64,000 bases of DNA, from assembly GCF_902830275.1 (NCBI RefSeq), contig NZ_CADESW010000005.1:1-64000 (forward strand). The letters run 5' to 3'. Shown here piece by piece: positions 17,848 to 27,347 of this stretch (within the stretch, counting starts at the first letter, position 1; the number at the start of each line of letters is the position of its first letter). The notes beneath the pieces were generated by a model. It searched no databases. It worked only from the letters and a program-made list of their open reading frames with translations, and was not told where the DNA came from. Position numbers and translations under genes: made by a program. Origin of the DNA: Burkholderia stagnalis (GTDB lineage Bacteria > Pseudomonadota > Gammaproteobacteria > Burkholderiales > Burkholderiaceae).

Positions 17848-18888
17848 CTAGCCTTTCGGCGGCCGCTGGCAGATCACGCCGTACCAGCCGAGCCCCTTGT
17901 ACGTCTCGTAGCCGGGCGTCGCCGCGAACGACACGGTCGCGCCGTCGCGCATCCGGTAGAAGCCCACGGCCCTGCCGTCGGTCTGCAGGCGGAACGGCTC
18001 GTCGAGCACGCCCTTGCCGTCCGAACTCGCGATCACGCGCGACGATGCATCGACGATCATGCAGCGCGTGCGCGCCCGTTCGTCGTCGCTCAGCCGCACG
18101 CCGTTGACGACCGCCGCCGCCTGCGGCTCCCAGTCGAAGAAGATGACCAGCGCGCCGAGCGGGCGGCCGTGCTCCTGGCCGCCGTCGCGAATGGCCGTCG
18201 AATAGGTCGCGACCTGCGCCTGCTTCAGCCACGGCAGCCGCTCGATGTCCGACGCCGCGTAGTCCGCGCCGGACGAAGTCTTCATCGCGGCCTTGAACCA
18301 GCGCGCGTCGCCGACATGGCGCCCCTGCACGGGGTAGGTCGCCTCGCGCCCGCTCGCGACCACGACGCCGTCGGCATTCACGACCCACAGGTCCTTGTAG
18401 ACCGTATAGCTGTCGAGGATCACCGACAGCCGTTCCGATGCATGCGCGCGCGTTGCCGCGCTCTCGTGCGTCACGCAGCCGACGACCGACGAATCGGTCG
18501 CCCACCAGCGCACGTCGCACGAGCGCTCGTAGAGGTTGCGATCGACGATGTCGATCATGTTCAGCGCGAGATCGGCGCAGCGCTGCCCTTCGTGCGAGCG
18601 CATCCGTTCGATCATGCTGTCGCCGAGCTCGGTCAGGCGCGTCAGCGCGCCCGCGAGCTCCTTGTTGAGGCCGTCGGTGATGTCGCCGATGCGCTTCGAC
18701 ACGTGCTTCACCTGGTTCGCGACGACGGCGAAGCCCTTGCCGGCATCGCCCGCGCGGGCTGCCTCGATCAGCGCGTTCAATGCGAGAAAGGTGGTCTCGC
18801 GGTTGATGTCGTTGATATCGCCGATCTTGCCGGTCGCGAGCTTCTTCACTTGATGGGTCAGGTCGACGATTGCTTGCGGATTGGCCAT
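17848..18888 (-). CDS. Soluble MCP-like receptor with C-terminal cache-type sensor
   Basis: The 346-residue product opens with a shortened methyl-accepting signalling hairpin; residues about 20-70 read [20 protein letters not shown] and [18 protein letters not shown], the conserved tip that contacts CheW/CheA. The rest (about 100-346) resembles a cache/PAS-like small-molecule sensor, with [34 protein letters not shown] and [13 protein letters not shown]. There is no transmembrane segment and no signal peptide, so it acts in the cytoplasm. The order signalling-then-sensor is the reverse of a classical MCP. The ATG at 18888 is preceded by AGAGAGA. Confidence 0.75.
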   Translation of the reverse strand: MANPQAIVDLTHQVKKLATGKIGDINDINRETTFLALNALIEAARAGDAGKGFAVVANQVKHVSKRIGDITDGLNKELAGALTRLTELGDSMIERMRSHEGQRCADLALNMIDIVDRNLYERSCDVRWWATDSSVVGCVTHESAATRAHASERLSVILDSYTVYKDLWVVNADGVVVASGREATYPVQGRHVGDARWFKAAMKTSSGADYAASDIERLPWLKQAQVATYSTAIRDGGQEHGRPLGALVIFFDWEPQAAAVVNGVRLSDDERARTRCMIVDASSRVIASSDGKGVLDEPFRLQTDGRAVGFYRMRDGATVSFAATPGYETYKGLGWYGVICQRPPKG

Positions 18889-19082
18889 GCGTGGGTCTCT
18901 CTCGTTGTGGTGTGTCGATGTGTGGTCGACCGAGACGACGCAAGTATCGGGCCTGCTTTGCCGCGCGGCGATGCACGCATTTCGGCATCGCGCACCGCGC
19001 GGGCACGCCGATGCACGCTTGTCGCACCGGCGATGCACCACGATGGGCGCGCCGCGCATACGGCGCATAAGGCGCGGCCGGC

Positions 19083-19694
19083 TCAGGCCGGCGGCAAGCC
19101 AAGCCGCCACGACAGGTTGCGGCGCGCGCCCGCTTCGCAGCGCGCATGGAACAGATCGGTGTGATAGATGCGCGGGCGCGCCAGCAGGTCGCCGAGGATC
19201 GCGCGGACATGGCGGTCGTATGCGCGATCGTCGAGTTCCGGGCGCTCGGCGCGCAGCCGCGCGCCGTCGTCGCGAAACCGGCTGCGCGCGGCGCCCAGCA
19301 CCGCGAGATCGATGTCGACCGCGAAACGCGCGGCCGGCTCGACCGGCGCGCCGCGGTGCTTGGTCGCGAGGATCATCTCGCCGATGCGCTCGCCTGCCGC
19401 GATGCATCCCGCCGCCCAGTGCCGGAACCAGTCGGCGCTGCGCTCCTCGTTGTCGCGCGCGCCGGGCCGGTAGATCACGTCGTGGCACCACAGCGCGAGC
19501 TCGACCGCGTCGGCGTCGGGCACCGCGCCGCGCGCCCAGTCGAAGTCGCGCAGGCAGCGGCGGATATGGCGCAGCGTATGGTAGTGACGCGTCGCTTCGC
19601 CATAATGTCGCGCGAGGTCCGCATAGACGGTTTCGGCGTGCTGGCCGCCGCTGCGTGACCACAGTGCGATGAAGCGCGTTTGCGTGTGGCTCAT
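19083..19694 (-). CDS. HD-superfamily predicted metal-dependent phosphohydrolase
   Basis: The 203-residue protein has HD-type metal ligands in [12 protein letters not shown] (early His), [13 protein letters not shown] (His-Asp pair) and [11 protein letters not shown] (late Asp), with the helical pattern of the fold. Relatives are often misannotated as an NMDA receptor subunit; the HD fold is the more reliable call. The substrate is unknown. The start at 19694 has a good ribosome site (AAGGGGCGGAG) immediately upstream. It lies 76 bp beyond the patatin gene on the same strand and may share its transcript. Confidence 0.75.
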   Translation of the reverse strand: MSHTQTRFIALWSRSGGQHAETVYADLARHYGEATRHYHTLRHIRRCLRDFDWARGAVPDADAVELALWCHDVIYRPGARDNEERSADWFRHWAAGCIAAGERIGEMILATKHRGAPVEPAARFAVDIDLAVLGAARSRFRDDGARLRAERPELDDRAYDRHVRAILGDLLARPRIYHTDLFHARCEAGARRNLSWRLGLPPA

Positions 19695-19770
19695 CTCCGC
19701 CCCTTTCCGTCATCCCGACGCGCGTGCCAATGCGGCGAAGCGGCATCGGGCGTCGCCCTGACGGCGGCCC

Positions 19771-20820
19771 TCAGAAAAATTCCTTGCGGATGTCGATGCT
19801 CGAGCGCTGGCCGATGTTCCCGAAATTCTCCGCGAGCCACACGTCGGCCTCGCGCCGCCCGTTGTCGCGCAGCCCGCACAGGAACGCCCAGTCCGCGTTG
19901 TACTTGCTGGATACGCTGAGCGCGCACATCGCCTCGTCCGATCGAATCGAGTGGATCAGCATTTCCTTCATCTCCAGCCGGTCGACCTTGCCTTGCTGGA
20001 TCAGCTCGGTGACGAACGCGATCGCGCGCATCTCGCGCATCAGCGACGAATTGAAGCTGATCTCGTTGATGCGGTTCAGGATGTCCGCGGCCGTCGTCGG
20101 CACGCCCGGACGCACGAGCGGGTTGATGTGCACGATCACGACGTCCTGCGTCTTGCAGTGGTAGATCAGCGGATAGATCGCCGGATTGCCCATGTAGCCG
20201 CCGTCCCAGTAGTGCTGGCCGTCGATCGTGATCGCCTGGAACAGGGTCGGCACGCAGGCCGACGCCAGCACCGCGTCGGCGCACACGTCGTCGCCCGAGA
20301 AAATACGGATCTTGCCGGTCTCGACATTGGTCGCGCACAGGTAGAGGCGGATCGGGCAATGCTTGCGCAGCGCGTCGAAATCGACGTGCCGTTCGAGCAC
20401 GTCGCGCAGCGGATTCAGGTTGTGCGGATTGAACTGGTACGGCGAGAACAGGCGCAGCACCATGTCCGCGAATGCGTACAGCGGCGAGTGATCGAGCCCG
20501 AAGCTGTGCGTGCCCTTCAGCCAGGGCGTCCAGCGCAGCGGATTGTATTGCTCGGCCGACTCCGAGACCGCGTGCCAGAAGCCGTGCAGCGCCTCGCGGG
20601 CGGCGGCGTGGCCGCCTTGGCGCAGCCCGTGCGCGAGCACCGCGGCATTCATCGCGCCGGCGCTGGTGGCGCTCACGCCTTCGATCGCGAGCCTGCCGTC
20701 TTCGAGCAGACGGTCCAGCACGCCCCAGGTGAACGCGCCGTGCATGCCGCCGCCCTGCAACGCCAGCGCGATCGGCTTCGGTTCGTCGCTGCCCCGCCGC
20801 TTTGCGCTCTTCGTGGTCAT
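19771..20820 (-). CDS. Patatin-like phospholipase
   Basis: The 349-residue product carries all patatin motifs: the oxyanion-hole glycines in ALQGGGMHGAFTWG (near residue 20), the nucleophile Ser in VSATSAGAMNA (here A-x-S-x-G instead of the usual G-x-S-x-G) and the catalytic Asp in WDGGYMGNP. No signal peptide is seen, so it probably acts on membrane lipids from the cytoplasm. The ATG at 20820 is preceded by a strong GAGGCGGAAG ribosome site. It lies 40 bp downstream of the large cyclase/AAA gene. Confidence 0.85.
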   Translation of the reverse strand: MTTKSAKRRGSDEPKPIALALQGGGMHGAFTWGVLDRLLEDGRLAIEGVSATSAGAMNAAVLAHGLRQGGHAAAREALHGFWHAVSESAEQYNPLRWTPWLKGTHSFGLDHSPLYAFADMVLRLFSPYQFNPHNLNPLRDVLERHVDFDALRKHCPIRLYLCATNVETGKIRIFSGDDVCADAVLASACVPTLFQAITIDGQHYWDGGYMGNPAIYPLIYHCKTQDVVIVHINPLVRPGVPTTAADILNRINEISFNSSLMREMRAIAFVTELIQQGKVDRLEMKEMLIHSIRSDEAMCALSVSSKYNADWAFLCGLRDNGRREADVWLAENFGNIGQRSSIDIRKEFF

Positions 20821-20860
20821 CTTCCGCCTCTCCTCGTGATGCCGATGCGATGCGGGCGGC

Positions 20861-23800
20861 TCACCCGCCGGTCGACGCCAGCGTGTCGAGCAGCGCCGCG
20901 GCTTCCCGCAGGTCCGCCGTATCGAACCCCTCCGCAAACCCGGCGTACACGTCGGACAGCATCCGCCGCGCGTCGGCCGTGCGGCCCTGGTGCTGCCGCA
21001 GGCGCGCGAGGGCCAGCACCGCGCGCAGCTCGAACGCGCGGGCGCCCTGCCGGCGCGCCACGTCGATCGCCTGATGCAGGCAACCCTCGGCCTCCTCGGC
21101 GTGCGCCGGGTCGCCGCCGTCGCGATCCGACGCGCCGAGCAGCAGCACCGCCTTGAGCCGATGCAGCTCCGCGTCGTAGCAGTGCTCGCCGCAACGCGCC
21201 GCCAACGCCATCGCCTCGTCGATCGCGTCCATGGCCGCCGCCGTCTCGCCGATACGCCCGTGGCTGTCCGCGAGCAGCGCGAGGAAGTACGAGCAGGCCA
21301 TCGCGGCGCCGGTCGCGCGGTAGCCGTCCACGCCCGCGCGCAACTGCGCGATGCCTTCCGGCACGCTGCCTTGCTCGCTCATTGCCCAGCCCCGCAGCAT
21401 CGCGCCCCACGCGTACCAGAACGGCAGGCCCTGCTCGGTCGCGAGCGTCATCAGCGCTTCGGCGTGCCCGCGGGTGACGTCGGCTTCGCGCCGGAGCTGA
21501 TGGAACTGCGCGCCATACGCGAGCGTCAGCGCCAGCGTCGGGACGTGCGCGATCTGCCGCGCGCGCGCCAGCGCCGCGTCGCAGCGCTGGTTGCCCTGAT
21601 CCGCGTAGCCCTGGTGCCACAGGCTCCATGCGAGAAAGCTCAGCGCGCGGATGCCCGGATCGATCGCGGCGGCGAACACGGGCTCGTGGCGCGGCTCCGC
21701 TTCGAGCAGCGCGAGCGCGCGTTCCTGGTGAGCCCGGGCGGTATCGAGATCGCCCTGGAAGAACAGGCTGGCCGACAGCGCGAGATGCGCCTCCACGAGC
21801 AGCGCCGGCTTGTTCGCGTCGCGCGCCATGCTCAGCAGCCGCTCGCCGATCTCGCCGGCGGTCGCGTATTCCGCGCGCAGGTGGTAGTAGGTCCGCAGCC
21901 CCATCAGCACCGAGAAGCGCTGCGTGGTTTCGCCGATCCGGTCGCACAGCGCGAGCGCGCGCGTGTAGTTCGCCTCGACTTCCGGCGCGCCATAGCCGCG
22001 CACGGCCATCAGCGCCGGCCCCAGCGCGAGCCGCAGCGTCAGCTCCTGATGCGCGCGCTCGGGCGAATCGGGCAGGCGCTCGAGCAGCTCCAGCGCCGCG
22101 CCGAGATGGCGCATCGCGTCCGGTTGCGCGGAGTGCTGCAGCGCCTGCTGCCCGGTGCGGTACAGATACTCGATCGCCTTCTGCACGTTGCCGCTCAGCC
22201 GGTAGTGGTGCGCGAGTTCGCTGCTGTAGTCCGCGACGCGGGCCGGGAACAGCGCCTCGATCGCCCGCGCGGTGCGCTCGTGCAGCGCGCTGCGCCGCTC
22301 CGTGAGCAGCGAGTAGCCGGCCACTTCCTGCGTCAGCGCGTGCTTGAACGAATACTCGACCTCCGGGAAGGCCGGCCGCTCGTAGATGAATTCCGCGGCC
22401 TCGAGGCGCGCCAGCAGGCGGCGCAGGTCGTCGTCCGTCCGCGCGACCTGCCCGTCGCAGATGTGCCGCACGAGGCTGTACGGAAACTCCTTGCCGATCA
22501 CCGCGAGCGTCTGCAGCAGTTCCTTCTCGTCGATCGCGAGCCGGTCGATGCGCGCGGCCAGCACGCCCTGCACGGTGGTCGGGATATGCAGCGCGGCCGG
22601 CGTCTGCTCGATCCGGTAGCGGCCCGGTTCGCCGAGCAGCGCATGCTCTTCGGCCAGGGTCTGCACGACCTCCTCCATGAAGAACGGATTGCCTTCGGTC
22701 TTCTCGAGGATGCGCTGCTTGAGCGGGCCGAGCGACGCATCGTCGCCGAGCAGCGCGGTGAGCAGGCCTTGCGCCTCGGCCGGCCCGAGCGGTTCGAGCC
22801 GCAGCTGCGCGCAATGCGGTGCGCTGCCCCACACCGGCGCATATTCGGGCCGGTAGTTCACGAGCAGCAGGATCCGGGTGGCCGGCACGCGTTCGCTCAG
22901 GTGCGCGAGGAATGCTTCCGTCTCGCGATCGAGCCATTGCAGGTCTTCGAACAGCAGCTCGACCGGCTGGTCTCGGCTCTCGCGCGCGAGCAGCTGGATG
23001 ATCGCATCGAAGGTCCGCTCGCGCCGGATTCCGGGATCCATCTCCGCCAGCACCGAATCGCGTTCGCCGATGCCGAGCAGGTACAGCAGGTAAGGCACGA
23101 GCGCCTCGAAGCCGCGTTCGAGCGTCAGCGCCTTGCCCATGACCTTCTCGCGGCAACGCCGTTCGTTGTCCTGCGCAGTGATCTGGAAGTAGTTCTTCAG
23201 CAGCTCGATCAGCGGCAGGTAGGCGAACGCCTTGCCGTGCGACACGGAGAATGTTTCGAGTACCAGGCAGCCGTGCCGCGTGCGCGCCTTGAATTCATGG
23301 AACAGCCGCGATTTCCCGACCCCGGCCTCGCCGACCACCGCGACGAGCTGCCCGCTGCCCGCGCCGGCCCGTTCCAGCGCGCCGTGCAGGTGCTCCAGTT
23401 CCGCGTCGCGGCCGACGAAGCGGGCGAGGCCGCGATGCGCGGCGAGCTGCAGCCGCGTGCGCAACGCGCCGAGGCCCAGCACTTCGTACACCGACAGCGG
23501 GTCCGGAATGCCTTTGACCTGCGTCGCGCCGAGCGCCTTGAACTCGAAATAGCCTTCGGCCAGCTTGTGCGTCGAATCGCTGACGAGAATCGACGACGGC
23601 GCCGCAATGCCTTCCATGCGCGACGCGATGTGGATCGTGTGGCCGACCGGATCGTAGTCGGTATGCAGGTCGTCGGTGCGGATCGAGCGCACGACCACTT
23701 CGCCTGTGTGCACGCCGACGCGAATCTGCAGCGGAATGCCTTTCTCCAGACGGATGCGATCGCCGTGCCGCCGCATCGCCTGCTGCATCCGCAATGCGGC

Positions 23801-24319
23801 GAACAGCGCGCGCTGCGGATGGTCCTCATGGGCGATCGGCGCACCGAACAGCGCGAGGATGCCGTCGCCGAGCGACTTCGCGACGTAGCCTTCGTAGTAG
23901 TGGACCGCCTCCATCATCAGCGCGACGACGGGCTCGATCAGACGATGTGCTTCCTCCGGATCGAGGTCGTGGATCAACGCGGTGGAACCCGCCATGTCCG
24001 CGAACAGCGCGGTGACGGTCTTGCGTTCGCCGGCGGTTTCGCCGCGCGCTTCCATCGCGGCCTGTTCGGCGAGGATGCGTTCGGCCAGATGCTGCGGCGT
24101 GTAGTGGATCGGCGCGGGAGACGGCCCGGCAACCGGTTTCGGGCGCGGCGCCGATGCGTCCGGCGCATCGGCGAGCGGCGCGCCGCATTCGCTGCAGAAC
24201 TTCGCGGACGGGCCCGACGCGTGGCCGCAGCGCGGACAGATGCGCGACATCGGGGATCCGCACGTCTCGCAGAAGCGGGCCGCGGCGGGATTGTCGAATC
24301 CGCAATGTGCGCAGCGCAT
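20861..24319 (-). CDS. Zinc-ribbon / class III nucleotide cyclase / AAA / TPR protein
   Basis: The 1152-residue protein has four parts. Residues 3-50 hold two zinc ribbons (CAHCGFDNP, CETCGSPM, CPRCGHASG, CSECGAPL). Residues about 97-265 form a class III cyclase homology domain, with metal Asp in TALFADMAGST and in KSLGDGILALFG; the catalytic Asn position reads IH in HTIHIASRMEG, while the Arg is kept. Residues about 290-560 are an AAA/MalT-like ATPase with Walker A GEAGVGKSR and Walker B LLFEDLQWLD. The rest is TPR-like helices. No output DNA-binding domain or membrane segment is seen. The protein is probably a cytoplasmic signalling scaffold that may or may not make cyclic nucleotide. Confidence 0.85.
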   Translation of the reverse strand: MRCAHCGFDNPAAARFCETCGSPMSRICPRCGHASGPSAKFCSECGAPLADAPDASAPRPKPVAGPSPAPIHYTPQHLAERILAEQAAMEARGETAGERKTVTALFADMAGSTALIHDLDPEEAHRLIEPVVALMMEAVHYYEGYVAKSLGDGILALFGAPIAHEDHPQRALFAALRMQQAMRRHGDRIRLEKGIPLQIRVGVHTGEVVVRSIRTDDLHTDYDPVGHTIHIASRMEGIAAPSSILVSDSTHKLAEGYFEFKALGATQVKGIPDPLSVYEVLGLGALRTRLQLAAHRGLARFVGRDAELEHLHGALERAGAGSGQLVAVVGEAGVGKSRLFHEFKARTRHGCLVLETFSVSHGKAFAYLPLIELLKNYFQITAQDNERRCREKVMGKALTLERGFEALVPYLLYLLGIGERDSVLAEMDPGIRRERTFDAIIQLLARESRDQPVELLFEDLQWLDRETEAFLAHLSERVPATRILLLVNYRPEYAPVWGSAPHCAQLRLEPLGPAEAQGLLTALLGDDASLGPLKQRILEKTEGNPFFMEEVVQTLAEEHALLGEPGRYRIEQTPAALHIPTTVQGVLAARIDRLAIDEKELLQTLAVIGKEFPYSLVRHICDGQVARTDDDLRRLLARLEAAEFIYERPAFPEVEYSFKHALTQEVAGYSLLTERRSALHERTARAIEALFPARVADYSSELAHHYRLSGNVQKAIEYLYRTGQQALQHSAQPDAMRHLGAALELLERLPDSPERAHQELTLRLALGPALMAVRGYGAPEVEANYTRALALCDRIGETTQRFSVLMGLRTYYHLRAEYATAGEIGERLLSMARDANKPALLVEAHLALSASLFFQGDLDTARAHQERALALLEAEPRHEPVFAAAIDPGIRALSFLAWSLWHQGYADQGNQRCDAALARARQIAHVPTLALTLAYGAQFHQLRREADVTRGHAEALMTLATEQGLPFWYAWGAMLRGWAMSEQGSVPEGIAQLRAGVDGYRATGAAMACSYFLALLADSHGRIGETAAAMDAIDEAMALAARCGEHCYDAELHRLKAVLLLGASDRDGGDPAHAEEAEGCLHQAIDVARRQGARAFELRAVLALARLRQHQGRTADARRMLSDVYAGFAEGFDTADLREAAALLDTLASTGG

Positions 24320-24476
24320 ACGATCCCTTTCCTAGCCCGGAACCTGCACCTAATCATTCTAGTTCCGCACCCGGTCGCGGCAAGCGGCGAACGGGATATG
24401 GCATTCCCTCGGTCGCGGCTGGCGGATGTGCGCATTCGACGTGGATCGGAGGACGATGCGCGGCGCGCGCGGCGGA

Positions 24477-24953
24477 TCAACCGCGCGGCTTCGGCGGCTG
24501 GAGCAGATGCAGGATCCGGCGGTCGTACGGCGCGCGTACGATCTCCGCGATGCGAATCTCGGCGGCAGCCGGATGAAGGGGGTTCAGCAGGAAGTTGTGC
24601 GCATACGGCACGACCGCGCTCGGCACGCGCAGCAACGCGCTCGGCTTCGTCTGCAGCCATTCGGTGCCCGCGCCGCGGGTCCACTCGGGGTTCGTGCGCC
24701 AATCGTCCGGCGCGTCGTCCTCGGCAATCTCGGCCACGGCGACAGAATCGGGCACGTCCACGCGCAGCAGCTGATACCCGTCCGGCAACTGCGCAACGGA
24801 ACCGATCTCCAGATGGACGAGCGTCTCGAGCAGCGCGAGCGCCGGATGTTCGGCGAGATACACGACCGGTTGCCCGGCAAAGTGCCAGCGCCCGCCGGCG
24901 CGCAAGCCGCCGATGCCTTGCAGGTCCGCGTAATTGCTGATCCGCCACAGCAT
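24477..24953 (-). CDS. RES-domain toxin
   Basis: The 158-residue protein starts MLWRISNYADLQGIGG and fits the RES family, with GGRWHFAGQPVVYLAEHPAL (Arg, Tyr and the small-domain signature) and ALLETLVHLE carrying the conserved Glu. RES toxins degrade NAD+ in several studied systems; whether this one does is inferred from family. The start lies two bases after the stop of the Xre/MbcA-type antitoxin gene, the usual antitoxin-first order. The pair forms a compact type II toxin-antitoxin module about 8 kb from the origin region. Confidence 0.85.
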   Translation of the reverse strand: MLWRISNYADLQGIGGLRAGGRWHFAGQPVVYLAEHPALALLETLVHLEIGSVAQLPDGYQLLRVDVPDSVAVAEIAEDDAPDDWRTNPEWTRGAGTEWLQTKPSALLRVPSAVVPYAHNFLLNPLHPAAAEIRIAEIVRAPYDRRILHLLQPPKPRG

Positions 24954-24955
24954 CG

Positions 24956-25411
24956 TCAAGCGAAGTACCCCTCGTCGATCTGCGTGAGCGCTTCCTCGAC
25001 GAGCCGCGCGCCGTGCTCGGTGCTCGCCATGTCGAGCGAGGTGCGGCCGCCGAAGCGCTGGAGCCCGCTGCGCAGCCATGCCATTGCCTTGTCCGGATCG
25101 CCGAAGGTGGCGGTGGCCTGCGCGACGATCCGCGCAAGGCGGATCGCCTTGTCGGATTCTTCGGGCGACAGGCGCTCGTGCGCCTGGCGGCGATGGCTCA
25201 AGGTCCGGCGCGGAATGATGAACGCAAGCTCGTCGGACTTGAGGCCGCGCTCGGACAGCCGGTCGATGACCGCGACGTCGACGCGCGCGCTCGCGAGCTC
25301 GGCCAGGTCGGCGCCCGATCGGATGCGGGTGGCCAGCAGTTGTTCGAGAATCGAGAACTCGGCCTGGCGCGGATGCGCGACGCCGGACGGATGGAAAGCG
25401 ATGGTTGCCAT
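24956..25411 (-). CDS. Xre/MbcA/ParS-type antitoxin of the RES toxin
   Basis: The 151-residue protein has the DUF2384-type layout of RES-toxin partners: a helix-turn-helix-like central part (VAVIDRLSERGLKSDELAFI, then RRTLSHRRQAHERLS) and a C-terminal MbcA/ParS domain (ATFGDPDKAMAWLRSGLQRF and GRTSLDMASTEHGARLVEE). It should neutralise the toxin encoded two bases downstream and autoregulate the pair. The ATG at 25411 is preceded by GAGAGG. The gap upstream carries a parS-like 16-mer. Confidence 0.85.
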   Translation of the reverse strand: MATIAFHPSGVAHPRQAEFSILEQLLATRIRSGADLAELASARVDVAVIDRLSERGLKSDELAFIIPRRTLSHRRQAHERLSPEESDKAIRLARIVAQATATFGDPDKAMAWLRSGLQRFGGRTSLDMASTEHGARLVEEALTQIDEGYFA

Positions 25412-25487
25412 GACCTCTCCTCGGCAATTTGCCCAATCATTATAGGCGTTTTGCCGGGTCGATGGCGACGTGCGGCAACGTCATGGC

Positions 25488-25503
25488 TTTGTCACGTAAC
25501 AAC
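25488..25503. promoter_or_regulatory. Outlying parS-like site
   Basis: TTTGTCACGTAACAAC matches the 16-bp parS palindrome GTTGTCACGTGACAAC at 14 of 16 positions. It lies in the 325-bp gap between the antitoxin gene and a DUF4148 gene, about 12 kb from the main parS cluster. Apart from this site I see nothing coding in 25412-25736. Confidence 0.5.
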
Positions 25504-25736
25504 TTTGAATCCGCGCTTCGGCATCGCACATTCGATGCAACGGAAACGCTGCAGCCGATCGTTCCACGAACTTCGGCAATCATCAGACCAAACCGGGTAT
25601 TCGCGTCGGATTGTTTACCGTGCTGAGATAATTTGTCACTGGAATCGGTATTTTCGGCCGGTGACGCGACCGCTACGATGCAATCAACCGCTCAGCACGA
25701 CAGTGAAGCGCGAAATCAATCAAACCGGAGGTCATC

Positions 25737-26042
25737 ATGAAATCGTTCATCTACGCCGTGGTCGCAGCCACCGCCCTGTCCGCCTCGTATGCCGCATTCG
25801 CACAGTCGACGCCGGCGCCGACACGCGAGCAGGTGCGCGCGGAGCTGGTGCAGCTCGAGCAGGCCGGGTACAAGCCGGAGGTGTCCGATGCCCATTACCC
25901 GCAAGCGCTGCAAGCCGCCCAGGCGCGCGTGACCCATGCCGACGAAGCCGGCTACGGCGCGCAGGCAGCCGCCGGCGTCCGCTCCGGCCGTGTGACGCCG
26001 GTCAAGGAGAACGGCCGCGACTCGATCTATTTCGGTCAGTAA
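25737..26042 (+). CDS. Secreted DUF4148 protein
   Basis: The 101-residue product has a clear signal peptide (MKSFIYAVVAATALSASYAA, cut after AAFAQ) and then the short DUF4148 motif EQVRAELVQLEQAGYKPEV followed by DAHYPQALQAA. Burkholderia genomes carry many such small exported proteins; their function is not known. A ribosome site (GGAGGTCATC) precedes the ATG. A strong terminator follows 36 bp after the stop, so it is a single-gene transcript. It is related to the protein at 31673-31990. Confidence 0.85.
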   Translation: MKSFIYAVVAATALSASYAAFAQSTPAPTREQVRAELVQLEQAGYKPEVSDAHYPQALQAAQARVTHADEAGYGAQAAAGVRSGRVTPVKENGRDSIYFGQ

Positions 26043-26077
26043 CACGAACTGCCGCTCGCTTCGCGCGGGTGCTGCCG

Positions 26078-26114
26078 AACACCACGCCCCTGACGATCGG
26101 GGGCGTGGTGTTTT
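26078..26114 (+). terminator. Rho-independent terminator after DUF4148 gene
   Basis: A stem of about 13 bp (AACACCACGCCCC pairing with GGGGCGTGGTGTT) around the loop TGACGATCG is followed by a T run (TTTT at 26111-26114). The remaining part of the 501-bp gap to 26543 has only a small GGCGGC/GCCGCC hairpin near 26155 and no gene I can support. Confidence 0.85.
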
Positions 26115-26543
26115 CGCATCGGGCCTCGGCGGATGAATGCGAGGCACCGTCTCCCGGCGGCAAACGCCGCCAAGAATGATCAGTAATCCTTCCATTTTGA
26201 TCGATCGACGCGCGCCATGTGCTGCACGTCGGCGCCGCACCCGATTCGGACAGGCGGCACATCCGCCAGCGCCGCGACGCGAGGTCAACGCATTCGGCGA
26301 TTTGCTCCGTACTTTGAAACGGCGCCCGCGGATGTCCGGTCACGTCGGCTCCGGCAGGCAGCGGCGCACGGAACGATCGGATTCGCGCGAAATCCGCACC
26401 GTGCCAGCAGACGCGGCGTGTTTGCGCATAGAATTCCCGCGTGTACGGGGCCGGCCAAAGCGGGCGCGGGATGGTTCGTGAAGACCGCCGGCCTGTTTTG
26501 ATGCCGCACCCATGCTCATTTCAACAAGACAAGGAGTGGTTTC

Positions 26544-27260
26544 ATGTCTCAAGCAACCGGATCCATGATCTCGTTTCGCCGCCCGGACGGCCAGGAACTG
26601 CAGGGCTACCTGGCGACGCCGGAGCAGACCGACGGCGCGCCCGCGGTCGTCGTCATCCAGGAATGGTGGGGCCTGAATGACCAGATCCGCGGCGTCGCGG
26701 ACCGCCTGGCCCGCTGCGGCTACTTCGCGCTCGTTCCCGATTTGTATCGCGGCAAGTCGACGGTCGAGGCGGAAGAGGCGCACCACCTGATGAGCGCGCT
26801 CGATTTCGGCGACGCGGCATCGCAGGACATTCCCGGCGCAGTGCAGTACCTGAAGACGCACGCGGAGCGTGTCGCGGTCACCGGCTTCTGCATGGGCGGT
26901 GCGCTGACCCTGCTGTCGCTGCAGAACGCCGACGTGACGGCCGGCATCGCCTGGTATGGCCTGCCGCCGCTCGACTACCTCGACGCGGCGAAGCTCAAGG
27001 CGCCCATCATGGGGCACTGGGCGACGCAGGATGCGTTCTTCGCGGCCGACCAGGTGGACGCACTCGAAGAGAAGCTGCGCGCCGCGAACGCCGACTACAC
27101 GTTCCACCGCTATCTCGCGCACCACGCGTTCGCCAACGAGACGGCGGTCGGCACCGGCCGCCTGCCGGGCACGCAGTTCGATCCGGTGTGGTCGCAGATC
27201 GCGTGGGACCGCACGCTGACGTTCCTCGGCCGCACGATGTGGGCGCACGCGCAGAAGTAA
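26544..27260 (+). CDS. Dienelactone hydrolase family protein
   Basis: The 238-residue product is full length for dienelactone hydrolases. It has VVVIQEWWGLND with the conserved Glu near residue 36, the nucleophile Cys in VTGFCMGGALT near residue 117, the Asp in WATQDAFF and the His in LAHHAFANE. So the Cys-Asp-His triad is intact. Such enzymes open lactone intermediates of aromatic degradation, but many act on other esters. A good ribosome site (AAGGAGTGG) precedes the ATG. No aromatic-degradation genes lie beside it. A relic of an aldehyde dehydrogenase gene lies just downstream. Confidence 0.85.
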   Translation: MSQATGSMISFRRPDGQELQGYLATPEQTDGAPAVVVIQEWWGLNDQIRGVADRLARCGYFALVPDLYRGKSTVEAEEAHHLMSALDFGDAASQDIPGAVQYLKTHAERVAVTGFCMGGALTLLSLQNADVTAGIAWYGLPPLDYLDAAKLKAPIMGHWATQDAFFAADQVDALEEKLRAANADYTFHRYLAHHAFANETAVGTGRLPGTQFDPVWSQIAWDRTLTFLGRTMWAHAQK

Positions 27261-27347
27261 GCGGCTTGCAGCCCGGATGAGCGTCGCCGGGCGCGCAACG
27301 CGGGGCGACGCGCCGGGAATGAACGCCGCCGGCACATGCCGGCCGAT

